A stretch of 64,000 nucleotides of DNA from Brienomyrus brachyistius (Eukaryota > Chordata > Actinopteri > Osteoglossiformes > Mormyridae): positions 248,001-312,000 of the forward strand of contig NW_026042395.1 in assembly GCF_023856365.1 (NCBI RefSeq), in the 5' to 3' direction. Of the stretch, positions 12,001 to 24,000 are shown in pieces. The translations under genes and the position numbers were made by a program. The notes below the pieces were generated by a model that did not search any database, was not told the origin of the DNA, and was given only the letters and a program-made list of their open reading frames with translations. How positions within the stretch are numbered: position 1 is the stretch's first letter; each line of letters starts with the position of its first letter.

Positions 12001-15000
12001 AGGCATTTTTAACTTTATTGTCACTGCGGCAAACACAGTTGGTAGTGTTTGCGGCTCGGCAGACTCCCCCACGCCACACTCCTTCGACCCCACAACACAA
12101 GATCGCTCTCGTAATTTGCCCCCCAGTCTTCTGTCAGTGTGTAATTACCTGCTGGCATGATTCATTGGCGATGTAATTGGGAGCCCCTTGGGGAAGGGCA
12201 TCCCTGCCGGACCCCCGCTAATAGTGATGAATGTGTAGCATGACTGGGTATGGGTCTGGCTGATCAGCACAGCACCCTGACCCCCCTCTCACCCCCCCCC
12301 CCCCCCCCACTTACGGCTCGCCGCAGCGCACTGGGCTATTTAATAGGTCGCTAATGAACACTCTGCAGAGTGGGGGCGGCACAACGAGGTGGGGGGTGTG
12401 CAGCACACAGGAGTACGTGGTCTGCTTAAAGCTGGGGGGTAAACTGGGAGGAGCAAATTACCCCACTGATCCATCTGAACTTCATGAATATGTTTCAGAA
12501 GCTTCTTGACACTGTTTGTGAAGTGTCACCTTCACCCATCATGCTTTTCGCAATTATATCTTTCAATAAATTTTTTATTATTATTTTCCCTACCTTGGAT
12601 TATTGTCTGTACTGTAAGATTTTTTGTGACAGTAAGTGGGCACATGTTCCCTGACAATGAGGGAACAATCAGTGTGTTATATATCACTGTGTGGTCTGTG
12701 TGTTATATATCACTGTGTGGTTTGTGTGTTATATATCACTGTGTGGTCTGTGTGTTAAATATCACTGTGTGGTCTGTGTGTTATATAGCCTATCCCAAGC
12801 TATCATACATGCACATACATACACATACTGATAAAGTGCTCGGGCCATGTGTGGAGTGTGGGAGGTACCCAGAATAGCACACAGTGTGAGAGGACATACA
12901 AACTACACACACACACACACAGTGCAGGCGAAGGGTTCAAATGGCCCACTGGACCACCTGCCACCTACTTTCTGTTCTCTATCAAATGTATCTGTATTAT
13001 CTACACACAAATCAAATTCTACATTTTCTCTCAACTTTCATTTTTTTTCCCTCTCACCCCCCCTCCCCCCCAGGTCAAAGGTGATGAAGGCACTGACACT
13101 GCTGATGAGTCAACCCCCAACACCAATAAGCGCGTGGGCCGAACCTTCATGGGGAGCTTCTCCAAACGGAAGGTTGGTCCTCAGTGCCCCCTTCAGAGCG
13201 CCTTCCCCCCCCATAACCACTTTCAGATCCCCCCTTATTACTCCCCTCAGAGCCTCATTTGGAGCACCCCTCAGAGCCCTAATTGCCCCCCTCAGAGCCC
13301 CCCCAGTTCTGCATCGTCTGTCCTAGGTGACGATGCTCTTCTCATCATTCCACGAGTCCCTTCCCTCCTCAGCTGTCACTGATTTCTGTTCCACAGCTTC
13401 CTTCGTAGCGTGACTGCCCCTTACTCCGTGCGGGATGCCGTCCCCGGAGCGACCCATCCTCACTCCTCTGCGCCTCATTTCCTTTGAGAGGCCTTGACGT
13501 TTTTCACAGATTTGCGCGGCCAAGATGCTTCCCGCTTGGCTGCGATCGCGGCTCGGGGCGCCAGGGGATGCTGAGCGATGTCACTCCCGTTTGTCTATCA
13601 CCTCCGCAGAAAAAGGCCGCCAAGCTGAAGAAGACGTCCAGCCTGGAGGACACTGACACGGATCAGGAGAGCTCCAGCAGCGCCTCGCGAGCACCGCCCC
13701 ATCACAGCAGGTACCGGGAGCCCCCAACCCATCCACTTCCTCCTGGTCCTCCTCTAGCAGGACTTCCACGACTCACTGGAAAGTTAGGGGCCTGTTTGTG
13801 AATGTAAATCAACAGGAAAATAGATGCTATACATTCAGATGTATATTTCTAAATTTACATTATACACTTACTGCCAAAATGCCAGCTGAAAGTACATCAT
13901 CACATCCGAATTTGAGCCCGACCCTCATGTGGCCGTTTGCAATGGAAACCGAAATGGATTTCAACAGCAAAAGGATGCTTGTTCCCGGCAGGAAGAAGAA
14001 GACCATGAAACTGTCGCGGGCTCTGTCCGACCTGGTGAAGTACACCCGGTCTGTGGGCATGCACGACATCGAGACGCAAGGTGAGCGGCCGATGTGCTCT
14101 GAGAACCAAGGTGTACAGAGAGAAGCAGAACGCCAGCTGGGAGAGTGACACCCTGCCTGCATCAGGAGGAACAGGATACATAGGGTGCCCCAAAATGGCA
14201 TGGCGTAAGAGTCCAGGCTGCAATACAGACCATGGATACCCTGGCAGGTCCAGTGGGCCCTTTAAAACAGAATTGTGAATTTTATTAGGGGGGGGAGCAA
14301 GGTGACATTTTTATAACTTTACCCCGGAATCACAAGCTTGATCTGGAGAAAATCACAGTGAATAATGATGTTAAGTGTGAGGAGGACCTGCAGAATGTTA
14401 AGGAGAATCACCTGAGCCTCTCCTCCCCCCGTCACCTGCCCCCCCCCCCCAGCGGCCACCTGCAGCTGGCAGGTGTCATCGTTCAGCGAGACCAAGGCCC
14501 ACCAGCTCATGCAGCAGAAGCCCATCCAGCTCGTCCACTTCAACCGCAGGCAGCTGTCGCGCATCTACCCCTCGTCGTACCGCGTGGACTCCAGCAACTT
14601 TAACCCCCAGCCCTTCTGGAACACGGGCTGCCACCTGGGTGAGGGGCTGCTGAGCCAGGGGGTCGATGCCCATCTCTGCATCTATCACGTTAATATGATC
14701 CCTTTCTGTGGCTACCCTTTGTGACTGCATTTCAGATCTGCCTAACTTTAAGTCTATAGCCAGAGCAGAGAGATGCTAATCAGTTTGATTCTTGTGACGA
14801 ACGCCCCCCCCCCCCGCCCCCCCCCAAACAGTGGCGCTGAATTACCAGTCCGAAGGCCGCGTGCTGCAGCTGAACCGAGCCAAGTTCTACAGCAATGGCA
14901 ACTGTGGATACCTTCTGAAGCCCAAGTGCATGTGTGAAGGTGGGGCTCCTCAGGGTGCGGGGGGACTTGGGGGTGGGCAGGGGATGGGGGCGTGAGGCCT

Positions 15001-18000
15001 CTGAGCTCATGGTGTGTGGTGGCTGTAGTGGGCTAAAGTGGGGGGGGGGCGCAGCCGTGGCGATCGGCACAGCAGAGCCCCACGCACTTGTGGGTGGGGC
15101 TGAGTGTGAGTTAAAAAGCAGCCCCTGGATCTGGCTCTTCCCTGATTGGAGGAGCAAGAAAGAGGAGTGGGGGTGGGGGTGGTGGTGGCAGCAGCACAGG
15201 CTCAGTGGCGTCTCCTACAGGTGACTTCAACCCCATGGCGGTGGACCCCTTACCGGGACAGATGAAGAAACAACTGGTGCTGAAGATCATCAGTGGTCAG
15301 CAGCTCCCTAAGCCCAAGGACTCCATGCTGGGCGACAGAGGCGAGGTGAGATCACCCACACTGCTATGGTGATTGGGGGTGGGGGGGGGGGGACTTTTGG
15401 TGCTGAATCAAGGTTCTGTGCAAACTGAGCGGATCTAAATGAGTACCAGACTAGTATCAGTTGATGTACACGACTACATACATTAATACATACATCCATC
15501 CATTTTACAAACCGCTTATCCTATTGGGTCGCGGGGGGTCCGGAGCCTATCCCAGAAGCAATGGGCATGAGGCAGGGAACAACCCAGGATGGGGGGCCAG
15601 CCCATCGCAGCTAATTAATAATATTACTAGGAAATCAGTTTCTGGCCCATTAGGGCAAAGTGTTCAACCATTCATTTGTTGGTTTAAGTTGAATTACCCA
15701 ATACATTTGCCAGGAGATAAATACAGTCCATGTAGGGAATATGCTTGCTGTATATGAGGCAGCATCCTGCCTGTCTGAACTGCAGGATGCAGCAGGAAAG
15801 ATGTTTGTCTGAAACATGATATTGAGTACTTAGTCTGCAAAGATAGATTTGTTTTGGGAATCTGGAAGCTCTCCTGCTGTGGAGTCACATGGCGGGACAG
15901 CCACATCACCAAGGGCACGTCCGAGTCTCAGGGGATAACAGCGCCTCCGTCCCGCAGATCATTGACCCCTTTGTGGAGGTGGAGATCATCGGGCTCCCGG
16001 TGGACTGCAGCAAGGAGCAGACCAGGGTGGTGGATGACAACGGTGAGCCAAAGCGATTAGCGTCCATCTCCAGCAGAGCACTCACTGGACTTTAACTGTA
16101 GACTTCCTCTTGGAACTTTGTTTTGAGTGGGTATCCTATCCTATCCGGTCCAGAAGACGGTTCTGTTCTCTGCAGTTTTGAGTACATTGTGCATGTGCTT
16201 AGAGTTTTACAGCTGGCCGGTTTGTAGCTGATGGTTTCAGGTGTTACTGATCCTCTCAAGGGTATAACAGCATTGCCCCAGTGTACAAGAGGGTTAACAT
16301 TTAGTTTAGATCACATCTTTAACTCTGACCTAACTCAGGTAGGCAGTACAGGTTATAAGTGTCGCTTTAACCAGTAGTCATGCATCCTGCAGTTTGCATT
16401 TTCAGTGGAGAGTGTGGTGTTACGTTTCCAGTCAGGAACAGCTGAGCGTGCGGTTAAACAATCCTTCTCTGCAATGAATAATGCATGATCTTGCTTTGAG
16501 GATGCTGTCCATCCTCTCCCTGTGTCTCTGTCTGTCTCTCCCTTTCTCTCTCTCACTCTCTCTCTCTGGAACACAATAAGGATGAATTAATTCCACCTCT
16601 CTGCTGCAGGGTTCAACCCCATGTGGGAGGAGACCCTTGTCTTCACACTCCACATGCCAGAGATCGCACTGGTTCGCTTCCTGGTGTGGGACCACGACCC
16701 CATTGGGCAGGACTTCATTGGCCAGAGGACCATAGCTTTTACCAGTATGATGTCAGGTACGCCATGCAACGCCACCATGCCTGAGGACAGGTAGCCAAGG
16801 GTGACCGTTTAGGATAAATGTCTTCTGTGTCTAGAGATGCACCTTTGCTGCATAGTGTACTGCATTGATGATTGACAGGTATTTGTTTCCAGTTTACATG
16901 TGCAGTGTTGTGTTTTTTAAAGGTTACCGCCATGTGCACTTGGAGGGTATGGAAGAAGCTTCAATCTTTGTTCATGTAGCAGTGAATGACATCACTGGTA
17001 AGGTAGGTACTCAGTTAAGCTGTGAGAAAACCAAGGGGATGACAGTGTAACATTCACTGGCACCTTGAGGCTCACCGCTTAAAAGTCCTCGGAACATAAG
17101 GTGTCCAACTCTTTGTGGAACTGCAGGAAGAGACTTGGCAGCTTGCGTAGGGGCACAGAAGTCAATTGGGTTTTTCCTCAACGTGGTCCTTAGCGACGGT
17201 GGATGGGGTTTAAAATGACTTTGTGTCTGATACTGGGGGATAAAATGACCCCCGAGTTTCAGCAGAAACTGCCGAAATAGATTTTAAATTAAAGTCTGGG
17301 TGGAGTGAAGTACATTTTATTGACTTTGGATCTTTTGGTCTTATCAAGCCCAGGAAATTGATTTTAACTAATGCGAAACATTCCCAAATACAAATACCTT
17401 AAGCCAATAGCATCTTCTATTTTGATTCTTCGTGCTATTTGCAAGTTGTCTTAGTGGAAAGCGTTTGAGAGCAGTGCTCAAATTAATCACCATCAAATAA
17501 TCCACTTTATGACAAATCACCTGGCTCATTTTGATGTGGTAGCCCCACAGTTATTCAGTTTAGGTGTGTATTTTTGATGCGATAGATCCTCAGATATTTA
17601 GTTTGGGTGTGTATTTTGATGTGATAGCTCCTCAGATATTCAGTTTGGGTGTGTATTTTGATGTGATAGCTCCTCAGATATTCAGTTTGGGTGTGTATTT
17701 TGATGTGATAGCTCCTCAGATATTCAGTTTGGGTGTGTATTTTGATCTGATAGCTCCTCAGATTCAGTTTGGGTGTGTATTTTGATGTATTCAGCGTTAT
17801 CCATTAGACATTTTGTCCCCTTAAGCTGGTCAGTGGATTGTGAAGATGAACTGTTCCTTCTCTATTAGGAGGAGATCATTGATATTTGGCAAAATAAGAT
17901 ATTTAGATATTTAGAACCTTCAAAGCAGATATGTTTCCTTGGAAATGTGTTTTTGGAATGGCTCATTGAATTAACCTGGACATAGGGGATTAATGGTAGA

Positions 18001-21000
18001 TTAATTGCACAACCACTGAAGGTGCTTAATTACTCTGATTATACTTAATTAGGAGAAAATCATCTTAATGGCAGATAAATTGCAGCTTTTCATTCCTCCT
18101 TTTGTAGTGACGGCTGTGTGTTCTCTTCTATTTTCTGCCTCTTCTCCCTCGTTCTCTCTGATCTTTTCTCCCCCTCTGTCTGTTTGTGATTTCAGTGGAC
18201 CTCTCTTTGTCCAAAACCCACTTTTAGAAGCAGGAAATTTTTAGGAGTCATGAAGGTGGCCCTCATACCTAAGGTGTAGTGAGAACCAGTCGGCACTCTT
18301 GCATGCGCCACATGCCCCTCCCTCAGTGACTCTGTCCCCTCCCCTCCGCCCCGCCCACTCGGGAATGAGCCACTAGCATTGGAGATGCCAACTCATACAA
18401 CCTATGAGTTGTGACATGACTGTGACAGCCGTGCTTGCCAGCATTCTCATTTTGCCAAAGTAGATCCAGTGTCACGACCCGCAAAAAAGAGGGCAGAAAT
18501 CAAAGAGGAATGTGTGAGGCTCCACTCACTCCAGCATCCTGAAAATAGCCTTAACTTGAGAGATTCTCAGCCATGTGCGCTGCATTTAATGGTGAATCGT
18601 TAAAAATACAACACCCAGGTATTCAAAAGGACTGCCACACAGGACCGGCGCAGCATCTGGGGTCCTGTTGTACAGTATCTCATCATAATCCTGCTGAGGA
18701 TCTCTTAAGAGTGAAACTTTGTTTTGCAAAAGTTCACCGTTGAACGGCAGGCCCAAACATGGTTCAGATTTCCGTGCGTTATTCTTGTCTCACCAAGTTA
18801 ATATATGTTGTCTAGTCCCTCATCTGTATATTCATGCCAGGATAAGGTAACTCACAATGTCCAATGTACAGTAGAAGCCTTGAGTATTGTTGCATTGAGG
18901 TGAGAAAAAAATACTCGATACGTTAATGAGATTGTGAGTTACTTCATCTTGCTGGGTGTTCTGTAGTGCATATTTGAACATGAGTAATTATCCACTTGGA
19001 TCTACTTGTTCATGTTTTTTTTTTTTTTAATTGTTATTTTTTATAATGCCGCTGGGTGATCTAAACATTCCATAGCACAATCCTCGTTTAGACTCCGGAT
19101 GTGTTTGCGATGGGAGCGACCTTCTGTCTGAGGACCACTCAGCGGCATTCAGCAGGGACTGCCACAGCGTCTGTCCCGTCACCCGTCATGCCGGGGGTGT
19201 CCGTGGGGAGAAATGGGTTTCTCGCTGTGCTGTCACCATCCTCCTGTCCCCCCCGTGTCCAACACTTGAGCCAGACGGCTCACTGCGTGCCTTAACGTCT
19301 GTGAAATACGACGGCGTCTGGTCAAAGTAACACATGTCTGTCTACATTCTGTTTCCACTCGTCTGCTTCTCTTGATGGTAATCGGGCTGCAGACTTTACA
19401 GTTAACCAGAATAACTGGTTTTATATTAGAGAAGAAGTCCAGCCAAGACTGGGAATTGATGCACACTTTATGAAGGGGAATGACAGGACTGATGTCTGTA
19501 CGAACGGCTTCCGTACGCGGGGACACGGGGACACGGGGTCATGGGGTCATGGCGTCATCCATAACAGTCACCAGCACAAATATCTGTCTCCCGGCAAAAT
19601 CCGGTTTGCTGAATCACTCGCCTTATTCAGCTTTTGGTGACGCTATGGTGCGGGGCGTCCCTGCTTAACCCCCGCAGATTTAAATACTGCGGTGATTTAT
19701 CACTCTCCCCCCCCCCCCACCTCCCACCTCGACATCGTGCATCCACACGAACGCCTTCTTGTTTTTGTACCACAATCTGTTCGGTTTGAACCTGTGTACT
19801 TTTCACTGTTCTTCTTCCTGGCAGTTGCCGTTGCAGCTCTCATTTACTCGATGTGTTGACAGGCATGTGATTTTGCGCCTTGGCAAGACAGATTGGGCTG
19901 GATCTTGCGAGACAGTTTACCCGTAGTTACGCCTGTGTGGTTGGTTGGCCATTACAGTGTTTTCGCAGGCTTGCAGACGCTCCGCTGGGAAGCTGACTGC
20001 CTTAGATAGCACCTTATTCTGGCCAGAAAAACACCATATTTTTACAGGCATCTATTTATATACATGTAGAATCACCAATGAGGATGGGATGTCTGGCATC
20101 TGGTCTGCGGGAACTTAATGGTGCCTCTGTGCCTCCCCAGGTCAAGCCAGCCAGCGGTATAAAAGGCCTGTTTCACAGAAACCCAAAGCAGTCTTCCCTC
20201 GACAGCCATGCTGCTGCTCAGCTCAGTCGTAAGTCCGCCTTCGGCGCCCACCTCCTGCGGCGGACTGCCAGCGAGCCCACCAAGGGCCAGGCCAAGGCCA
20301 AGAAAGGTTTCCCGGAGATTTCCATCAACACCAAAGACTGTAGCTCTGAGGGCACCAGCGAGGACCGGGACGCGGAGGACGGCTCCCGCCCCCGGTGTGA
20401 CCGTGAGAGGGACTCGCCCGCCGCTGGCCCACGGGACTGCACCAATGGGGAGGCACCCCCAGGGGGCAGCAAAGGTAAGGGTCCATCATCCCTGCCACAC
20501 CACAGGAGGGTGCTGAGCGAGCCACTGAGGCGGGCTAGCAGGGTGCTGTTGCGGGAGCCGGCGGAGGAGAAGCCCGGCGTCTGCGCACGTGTGGCCGTCA
20601 GTGGCTCTGGGAGGGTGGGCGTGGCCTCCAATTGCATCCACTGCATGTTGGGCTCCAAAGAGAGCCCTGACATGGAGAGGAAGCTCCGCCCCCAGCCACC
20701 ACCCCAGCGAGCAAGGGCTGCCTATGTTCCCAAGCCCATACCGAAATCCATCCCCGAGCAGCTGCGGGCAAAGCCCCAGGCCCGGGCAGGTCTGCCCCCC
20801 CAGTCCCATAATGACCCCACACACAAACTCCCACTCAGGGCTTCCCCGCAGCCAATGAACACTCCACACACCCATGGCCTCCCCTGCACCCACCCCTCGG
20901 CCCGGGACGCGCGATCCTGCAGCGTTCCTCGCAGGAGGATCCCCCTCCCTGCCGGTCCCGTGCCGTCCAGCAGGACCGGCCTGTGCTGTCAGGTTCCCAT

Positions 21001-24000
21001 CCAGCTCGCCAGCATTGCAGGTGGAGACAATGCAGGCTTCCTGCTCACTGACACCGACTCCAGCAGCTGCGAGAGTCTGGGCAGCCCTGCGCTCCCACCT
21101 CCCCCGCCACCGCCACGTGGCCCGGATCCACACCACCGCTGCGTTGGCACGCTGCAGCGAGAAATGAATGCCCTCTTTTCTCAGAAAATGGAGGAAGTCC
21201 GCAGTAAATCCCCTATGTTCTTCAGCGGTAAGGTTTAACCTGGCGACCCTAGCAGCCAATGAGCTGCAAGCCTAGCCCTGTGGTCCAGATGCGTAGCTTT
21301 GTTAGTTCCCATGCTGCCCCTCCCTGCTCCGTCCCATAAAAGTGCATGTTGGTGTCAGGTGACCTTGCCATCTCCACACTCAGCAAGGCCTGCTGAAATC
21401 TGACTGACAGGCAGTGCTGATAACTGCATCGTAGGTTGCTATGGCGATGGACCTGAAGCAGCCATGTGATCTAGTTCATGCAGTGCTGTGATTATATATA
21501 ATGCTACAGCATTCTAGAAATACATTTCAGGTACAGATTGTGTTTCACACATTCAGCTGTAGGAGGCCCAGCTCTGGGGGGAGTCTGGGTGGGATTGGTC
21601 CGTCCAATCAGCAGCATGACCTGGCTAGAAAAATGCTAAAAGATCTGGATAATTTTTTTAGATTTTTCCAGATTAGAAAGAATAAATCATTTTTTTGACA
21701 TTTTTGAACACCCAAACAACCCCCTTGCAGGCCCTCCAGAGAATCCTGTAACCCACCTACACTTTCGAACTGCAAGCAAAGCAGACCCTAGCAGATTTAT
21801 CAAAGGTCGATGAATAGTTTCAGATATCAGAGATAACAAAGGATGAGTCACAGTATAACACCATATCTCTTCTGTTAACATTTATATACATGAATGTGAT
21901 GTAAACTCATCAGATGAAATAGCTGGTAAGTCGTCGTTTGCCTGGACTGAAATGTTCACGTAGTGTGTCTTTTGCTGTGTGAAGAGTAGATGTACAAGCT
22001 TTGTAGATGCTGTAGTTAGACGTTAGATTTTACTCTTAGGAACACCTTTTAACCTTTTACATTTTAAAGTAATCTGTGACATTTGTAGCAGAGTTCTGGC
22101 AGTTTTAAACTGATCACGAAAATGGGAATATGATTAATTGGCCTAACATTTTTACAGTAGGATCCAAACAACATACTATATAAGTCAGTTGGAAGTTGAG
22201 CAAAAGTAATTATATAATACAGTAAGCTAGCTACAGCTGCAAGTACTCTACTTACAGAGGATATTGCTTTATCCATTTCCACGAAACCAGAGATTCCACT
22301 TTAGCTACATAAAGTGTAGCGTGGCTTAAAAAATTACTGCAGAACCGAGTCCGTAGTTTTGTGCCACAGTCTCATCGAAAACTGTGTGTCGTGAAGTGTC
22401 GTTCGGGTCTGCTGCTTGGGAAGCATTTTCATCCGAGTCCAAAACAAAAAGCTGTGTAACCTGGTGTAATGTGGGCCGAGCGCAGACTGCTGAGTCATCG
22501 GAAAAAGCAGCATGATCTGAGCCACCCTTCACCTTTTTGGTCATATGGTCACATTACTGCCAAGGAATCTGAGACGTTAGTCTTACAGGTCCAGCTGCAT
22601 CCTATGACGACCTTCCTGCGCCCTCATGATCTTTGACATGCTCCTAGTTGGCAGCGCTCCCTTACTAACCATGAAGTAAATGTTTTCATAAACAGCAGGA
22701 TTTCGTCAGATCACGAGAACTAAATATCATAGAATGTTCTGGATGGCAGAGTGTACTATTTTCACCCACTTCACCACTCCAAGAACTGGAGACTTGCAAG
22801 AAGATTGGTAACAGGTTAACCTTTTCCCAATGAAGTCCGTGATATTAATAAATAAATTCAGGTGTTTCAGAAGGTCCCACTCCTCTAGCTGCTTAGACAT
22901 ACCTCTTCTACAATCTGATTGGTTATCTCTCTGAGCCAATAATTTTTTTTCTTCTGTCCCCAGAACATTTTTGTGGAAGTAAAACTCCAATGAGCTTTTT
23001 TTTCACTACTAGGCCAACCACAGTTTGTCCTTTATGTGTTTATATGTGAAGGGCTTTAGGGCAAAGCCCCAAACCTTATGACAAAGGTTCAAACCTTTGC
23101 CATTAGACGGGCTGTGGGATCACGTGACCCACTCCCTTCCATAAGTCATGTGCATTGTTAGCTGACCATGCCGGGCATGTGACCGCACAGCTGTGAGCAC
23201 TCAGAAAGCCCCACTAAGACTCCTCCAGCAGTCATATCATATGGCCTGTATCCTGCCTTTGTTGAACTTGGACAATTTATATAACCCAGCTGCCATTCCT
23301 GCTTCCTTCTGGTCGACATTCCAAAAACGCAGCTATTATTGAAGAAAATGTTTCCTCGGCAGTTTCACCCATGGGCTGCTGATTCCAGCAGATGTTGCAA
23401 TGTGATATTTTCCTGTGCCTCGAGTTCCAAATGCATTCTGTCCTGTAAAGTGTGGCTGTCCTCTGTCAGCATACAGCTCTTAGCTTAGCGGGGTGATCGT
23501 CCGCCAGGCACGGCTTTCCTTCGGTGTGCGGTCCTTGGTGTCACAGGACACTAGGGGCATTGAGGGTGCCCACTCAGCCTGGCAGTGTGTACCTAACTCT
23601 GAAGTATCTCAATTCCTTAACACAGATCTTCGTTTTAGGACAATTGAATCTCGTGTGCTATTCTGTCGACTAGAGGTCTTCCTGAAGGCTTAGACAGAGA
23701 CGCAGAATAGTAAAGACTAAGATAATTAGACTTTTACAAATAAAAGGCACACTCACACATACACACACAGTTGCGTTCCCTTCTTAATGATGATACTCCC
23801 AGTATCTTTGCTTCCTGTTACCGCCGTCAATTAGGTTGTGTCACCTGAGGATTTTGTTAGCTTATGATCAGCTGTAACTTTTTCTATATGCTTTGTAAGC
23901 CCCATTAATCCTACCCATGAAACAGGCCCCAGTGCGGTACATGGTCCTGCAGTGCATTCTGTCGTTTACTTGGAAGCGGCCCTATCTATTTCTTAGTGGG

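Noticed and set aside
20486..21259. 257-codon - strand open frame opposite the large plch2 exon
   Set aside because: It is antisense to a high-GC coding exon, where long shadow frames are expected.
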